The translations under genes were made by a program, and so were the position numbers. The notes beneath the pieces were generated by a model. It had not been told where the DNA came from and did not search any database. It saw only the letters and a list, made by a program, of their open reading frames with translations. Source: Hydractinia symbiolongicarpus (Eukaryota > Cnidaria > Hydrozoa > Anthoathecata > Hydractiniidae). Taken from it: 64,000 nucleotides of DNA. Position 1 is the first letter of the stretch. Each line of letters starts with the position of its first letter. This document shows positions 60,605 through 64,000 of this stretch, one piece after another. The stretch spans positions 9,610,001 through 9,674,000 of the forward strand of contig NC_079885.1 of NCBI RefSeq assembly GCF_029227915.1, read 5' to 3'.

Positions 60605-63320
60605 AAAGAAACTGTACAATAAGAAAAATGTTTGTATATATTCGTTAGCTGACAATACGAAAATTAATAAATCGGGAAATTTTAACCGATAGTTAAAATT
60701 GGAAATTCCGAAAAATCCAGTCACTTGCGAAAAATTTCATTCTTTCCCGCTTTTATATTCCTTGTTAAAGTATTTCTATTAAAGTCAAAAATAAGCACAT
60801 ACAGCTTCTTCTCTGAAATATCTACATTCCCTCACAAAAATTCTGAGACTGCCTCCCTTCCCCCCTAAATTCAAAGTTGATGTCTCTGAAGTGCAGGTTT
60901 GGCTTCGATATACACGTTCTGCTAGATTCACATTCAACATTGAGGTAGGGGGGAGGGGAATCTATCATACAAACCAAGGCACAGCTTATTAATTTTAGTC
61001 TCAGTCATTTTTGTGAGGGATTGAAGACCACCTATTTTGTAATTTTCGCCACGCGTTTCACTAAACACCATATACCTGCCCACATAGCTACAGTCAGTCC
61101 AATCAAATCTGAACAAAAATACATATTACTTGAAAATAATTCCTACCATAAGAGATATATTTGTAGCTACAACCCAAGTAGATATATATTACAATGTATA
61201 AAAATATTAGTATTAGAAATATTTCTTGTTTTTTTATGTAAAGCCTAACTTTTAACAGCGGCTTAAGACTGGGCAAAGCTTAAACCACTTCGTCGCGCAA
61301 AGAAGTAAATATTCATACAAATAACAGGTCCGGCAAAAATGGGACTTGCACTCCCTTTCCTCCCTCTCTACCTCACATTAACAATCGAATTGCCATCCCT
61401 AGAAAAATGGGTCTTTTTCATCTAATAAATGATACCAGCTTAAACAAATGTAGAGGAAATTTGTCTATGACATGAGTCTGTTGTTAAATCAAGAAAAAAA
61501 TTTTGAACTTACTGATGTGAAAATCAGTGAGGTGCTTCCTCATTAGGACTTTTTCACTCTCGGTGCATGGAGCATAAGCGCAAAACAAACCTCTTTCGCA
61601 TACTGTGAATGTTTTGAGGTACCTGCTTAACCCAGCCATATTAAAATGTTAAATATCTCAAAAACATTTTAAATAATACACCTTTACGATAATTCAATTG
61701 TACATGCGTTCCTACGGCTCTCCATCGTTTTACAATATCGAAAAAAAGGAGGTAAAAATCGTGTTTTTATGAGAGTTTGTTAGAGAGGAAAGGGTGTTTT
61801 CTCCAGTTTTTTAACTTCTGTCGTATCAATTTCTTTCAAATTTTCAGTAAACGTTAATAATAATAAGATACAACTTATGTGTAATTTTCATTAAAAACAA
61901 AACGCGGCAAGAAAAGTTATCACGAAAAAACGCGTTTTCTCATTAATAAACTCTTATAACAGTGTGATGTTTACCTCCTCCGATCGCTTAATAAGTTGCA
62001 AAGATGATAAATCGAGTAGGACCTGGCAAGATAATTATGACGGCTCCTATGGATCACTTCTTTTCTTAACAAAAACACTTCTCTTTTTTTCATCCGAAAT
62101 CTTCCGTAACACTGAACCTCAAAAAATTCCCAGGCTAAATTCTAGTCCGGAATATTGATTGAGCTGCATTTTGATATTTCGCGTTTTTGAAGTAAATGAC
62201 ATACTGGCTCCCCTGACAATAAAAAAAGAGCCGAGTGGACTGTAAACTTTAGATGAAAATACATTGTGTTGTTCTGTTTAAGGCGTTTTTTTATCTTTTT
62301 CAATAATACACACCTTTATTATAAGAATACCAAAATTGTTTTAAACAAAAGACCTATTATTTTTAACCTAAAATCCCAACCTGATTTTCTTATAAGTGCT
62401 TTATCGTTATAAAAGAAAAAGTATGTAGTTTGCTACCATAATTTTGATATTATTTCATTAATGCACATCCACTGGGACGTTTCGCTGCAAAAACTGTTGT
62501 AAAATTGAGCGCGCGTCTGCTAAGTATACCTCTCGCGAAAAGTGAAAAAATATACAGAGAAGTGTCAACATGCAGAAGAGAAGTATGAGAATACAAAAGA
62601 AAACTGATTAAATCATAGAAGAGAAGTGCTTTCAACTTAAAAAAGTCATAGGGGCCATCGTAGATACTGTGCAGGTTTATTTATACCAATATATGTGTGC
62701 CGTTGTTCCTATAACCTTGAATAAAGAACAAGCTAGCGGATAATTAGCCAAGTAATCTACCTAAATCATAAGATAACTTATACTTAATTACCGACAAAAC
62801 TAGCTTGCTGAAAAGCCTTGAGTTGACATGGCGAAAAAATTGTTAAACGATAGACATCCCTGTGTTTTCTTTCAATGCACGAGAACCCAATTTTTTATTT
62901 TTTTTTTTGTAAACAAATTTATCTTTTGAAATGCCGTTCTTATTTTTTAACATGACGTAAACAAAATCAGGTACCATAGCGAGAATCAAACGTTGTACTT
63001 TTTAAAAGGGGAAATTTCCCGGTAGGTTCGCCATTGATCATAATTTTTATGCAAGAACTATACTTAGCACTTTTGAAATTCAAATTGAGTGAAATGTCAC
63101 ATTTCTAATTAAGAATTGGAAAACAAAAACGAAAAACAACAACAAATAATGTAAAGTTTACCTGTGAATACTGTCAGAGGACTATTTTTTGTTTGTGTGC
63201 ATACTGACGAACAACAAGCACTGATTTCCACAACATGCAATGTTGAACACCTGCTTTCTTTCAAATAGTGGCCTATCTACTTATGCTTTCGTTTTTTTAA
63301 ATACTATGTACAATGCAATA
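60605..63320. other. Gene-free stretch
   Basis: AT-rich with scattered short frames; none has a recognisable motif or splice-consistent neighbours. No repeat of note was identified beyond simple A/T runs. Confidence 0.4.
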
Positions 63321-63329
63321 AAAGTTGAT

Positions 63330-64000
63330 CGTTAAAGGCTGGTTCAAACTTTTGACGCAAACGATAGCGCGAACACAATTCGACGCAAGCATAAACACAA
63401 GCATATGCTCGACGCAAGCTATCAAAAAAGTTTTGATATTCTTGCGTTTGCGTCTACGTTTGCAGCATAATTTTGAAGCATGATTCACACTTGCTTGCGT
63501 CTGCGTCGGCGTCGTGAAGTGCGCATGCGCAGCAGTAGCTTCTTTAGGAGGAACGGAAGCGTGAAGCAAGAAAAACGCAAGCCGTTCACACTCCACAAAA
63601 AAGTTAAGCAATATGGATAGTGAAGAAGCACTGATTTTTTAACTATTTACTTTTTTTCTCTCCCATATCTGTTTCTTATGTTTCGGAACGATTTTTTAGC
63701 GTTACTGGCTAAAAAAAAGTACATTAACATTATTGGAATATGGTTTATAATTTTCATATATCAATATAATAGATTCAACATTGTATTTTTATAAAAAAAT
63801 GTGTACGTACCATCTAACAAGTTTGCTTCTTTGGCTACATCCTTCCAAGCAAGTTATTTCTTGTTTTTATCTTTAAAACTTTTGTCTTGTTTATAATTTA
63901 ACACACGGGTTTTTCTAACTGCTTCACTCAATTTTTGCTCTTTTTCAGTTGCAATAATTTTGACTTTATTCACTTCTTTCAGTGAAATGATTTTTTTTTC
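63330..64000. mobile_element. Harbinger-like DNA transposon, left end, right end off window
   Basis: The segment 63,335-63,600 begins GGCTGGTTCAAACTTTTGACG. It is dense in GACGCAA/TTGCGTC motifs in both orientations, which suits subterminal transposase sites. Directly after it, at 63,613, a plus-strand ATG opens MDSEEALIF and then stops. That resembles the start of Harbinger-type transposases, by recollection. A MADF-type exon follows on the minus strand. Two divergent genes, one of them Myb/SANT-like, is the expected Harbinger layout. The copy appears dead. Confidence 0.45.
63811..64000 (-). pseudogene. MADF (Myb/SANT-like) domain fragment with a stop codon
   Basis: Minus-strand reading gives EKEQKLSEAVRKTRVLNYK, then SFKDKNKK, a TAA stop (63,854-63,856) and LAWKDVAKEANLLDG. 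It ends at a GT donor at 63,810. The spacing of L-x-x-AVR, the YKD/K-x-K-K stretch and AW-x-x-VA fits a MADF DNA-binding domain. Such domains occur in transcription factors and in the accessory protein of Harbinger transposons. The in-frame stop and the neighbouring transposon end favour a decayed transposon gene. The 5' part lies beyond the right edge. Confidence 0.6.

Overview
The window is a gene-sparse, AT-rich, repeat-rich, intron-bearing metazoan sequence. The gene content (MROH1, CHMP4, a CASPR/neurexin-IV-like receptor, a PAN/EGF/F-type-lectin-like secreted protein) and the style of the dispersed repeats suggest a cnidarian, possibly a hydrozoan. That placement is inference; no species marker is present. 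No rRNA, intact tRNA, CRISPR or prokaryotic feature was seen.

Layout. Positions 1-2975 hold the minus-strand body of a decayed endonuclease/reverse-transcriptase LINE whose 3' end lies left of the window. About 3,000-6,400 is repeats. From 22,413 leftwards to 6,399 runs the 5' half of MROH1 (13 coding exons reconstructed, about 489 codons, all phases consistent). Its introns are stuffed with transposons: a 2.76-kb foldback element that itself carries a second, 5'-truncated LINE copy (13,449-16,208), and a 1.17-kb element with terminal inverted repeats flanked by TA (20,932-22,102). Positions 23,611-26,865 look like another DNA transposon whose ends are packed with CCTAATTAGG-like palindromes. 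At 29,689-32,065 (minus) is a three-exon gene for a secreted PAN + EGF-like + F-type-lectin-like protein. The stretch 32,066-38,579 has no recognised gene but several repeats, including a near-perfect 83-bp hairpin element.

The plus-strand CHMP4 (ESCRT-III/Snf7) gene starts at 38,580. It has one first exon followed by two complete tandem copies of exons 2-5 (cassette A 42,437-44,369; cassette B 46,410-49,808). Both are open, in phase and spliceable. A single gene with two alternative 3' halves is therefore possible, and this is the most interesting observation in the window. At 53,243-57,434 lies a three-exon type I membrane protein of the CASPR/neurexin-IV class in shortened form (signal peptide, LamG, LamG, EGF, fibrinogen-like, TM, cytoplasmic tail). 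The right flank (57,435-64,000) holds repeats and, at the edge, the end of a Harbinger-like transposon with a nonsense-broken MADF (Myb/SANT-like) exon.

The four host genes serve unrelated roles (endolysosomal HEAT-repeat protein, extracellular lectin-like protein, membrane scission, cell adhesion) and are not an operon or functional cluster.
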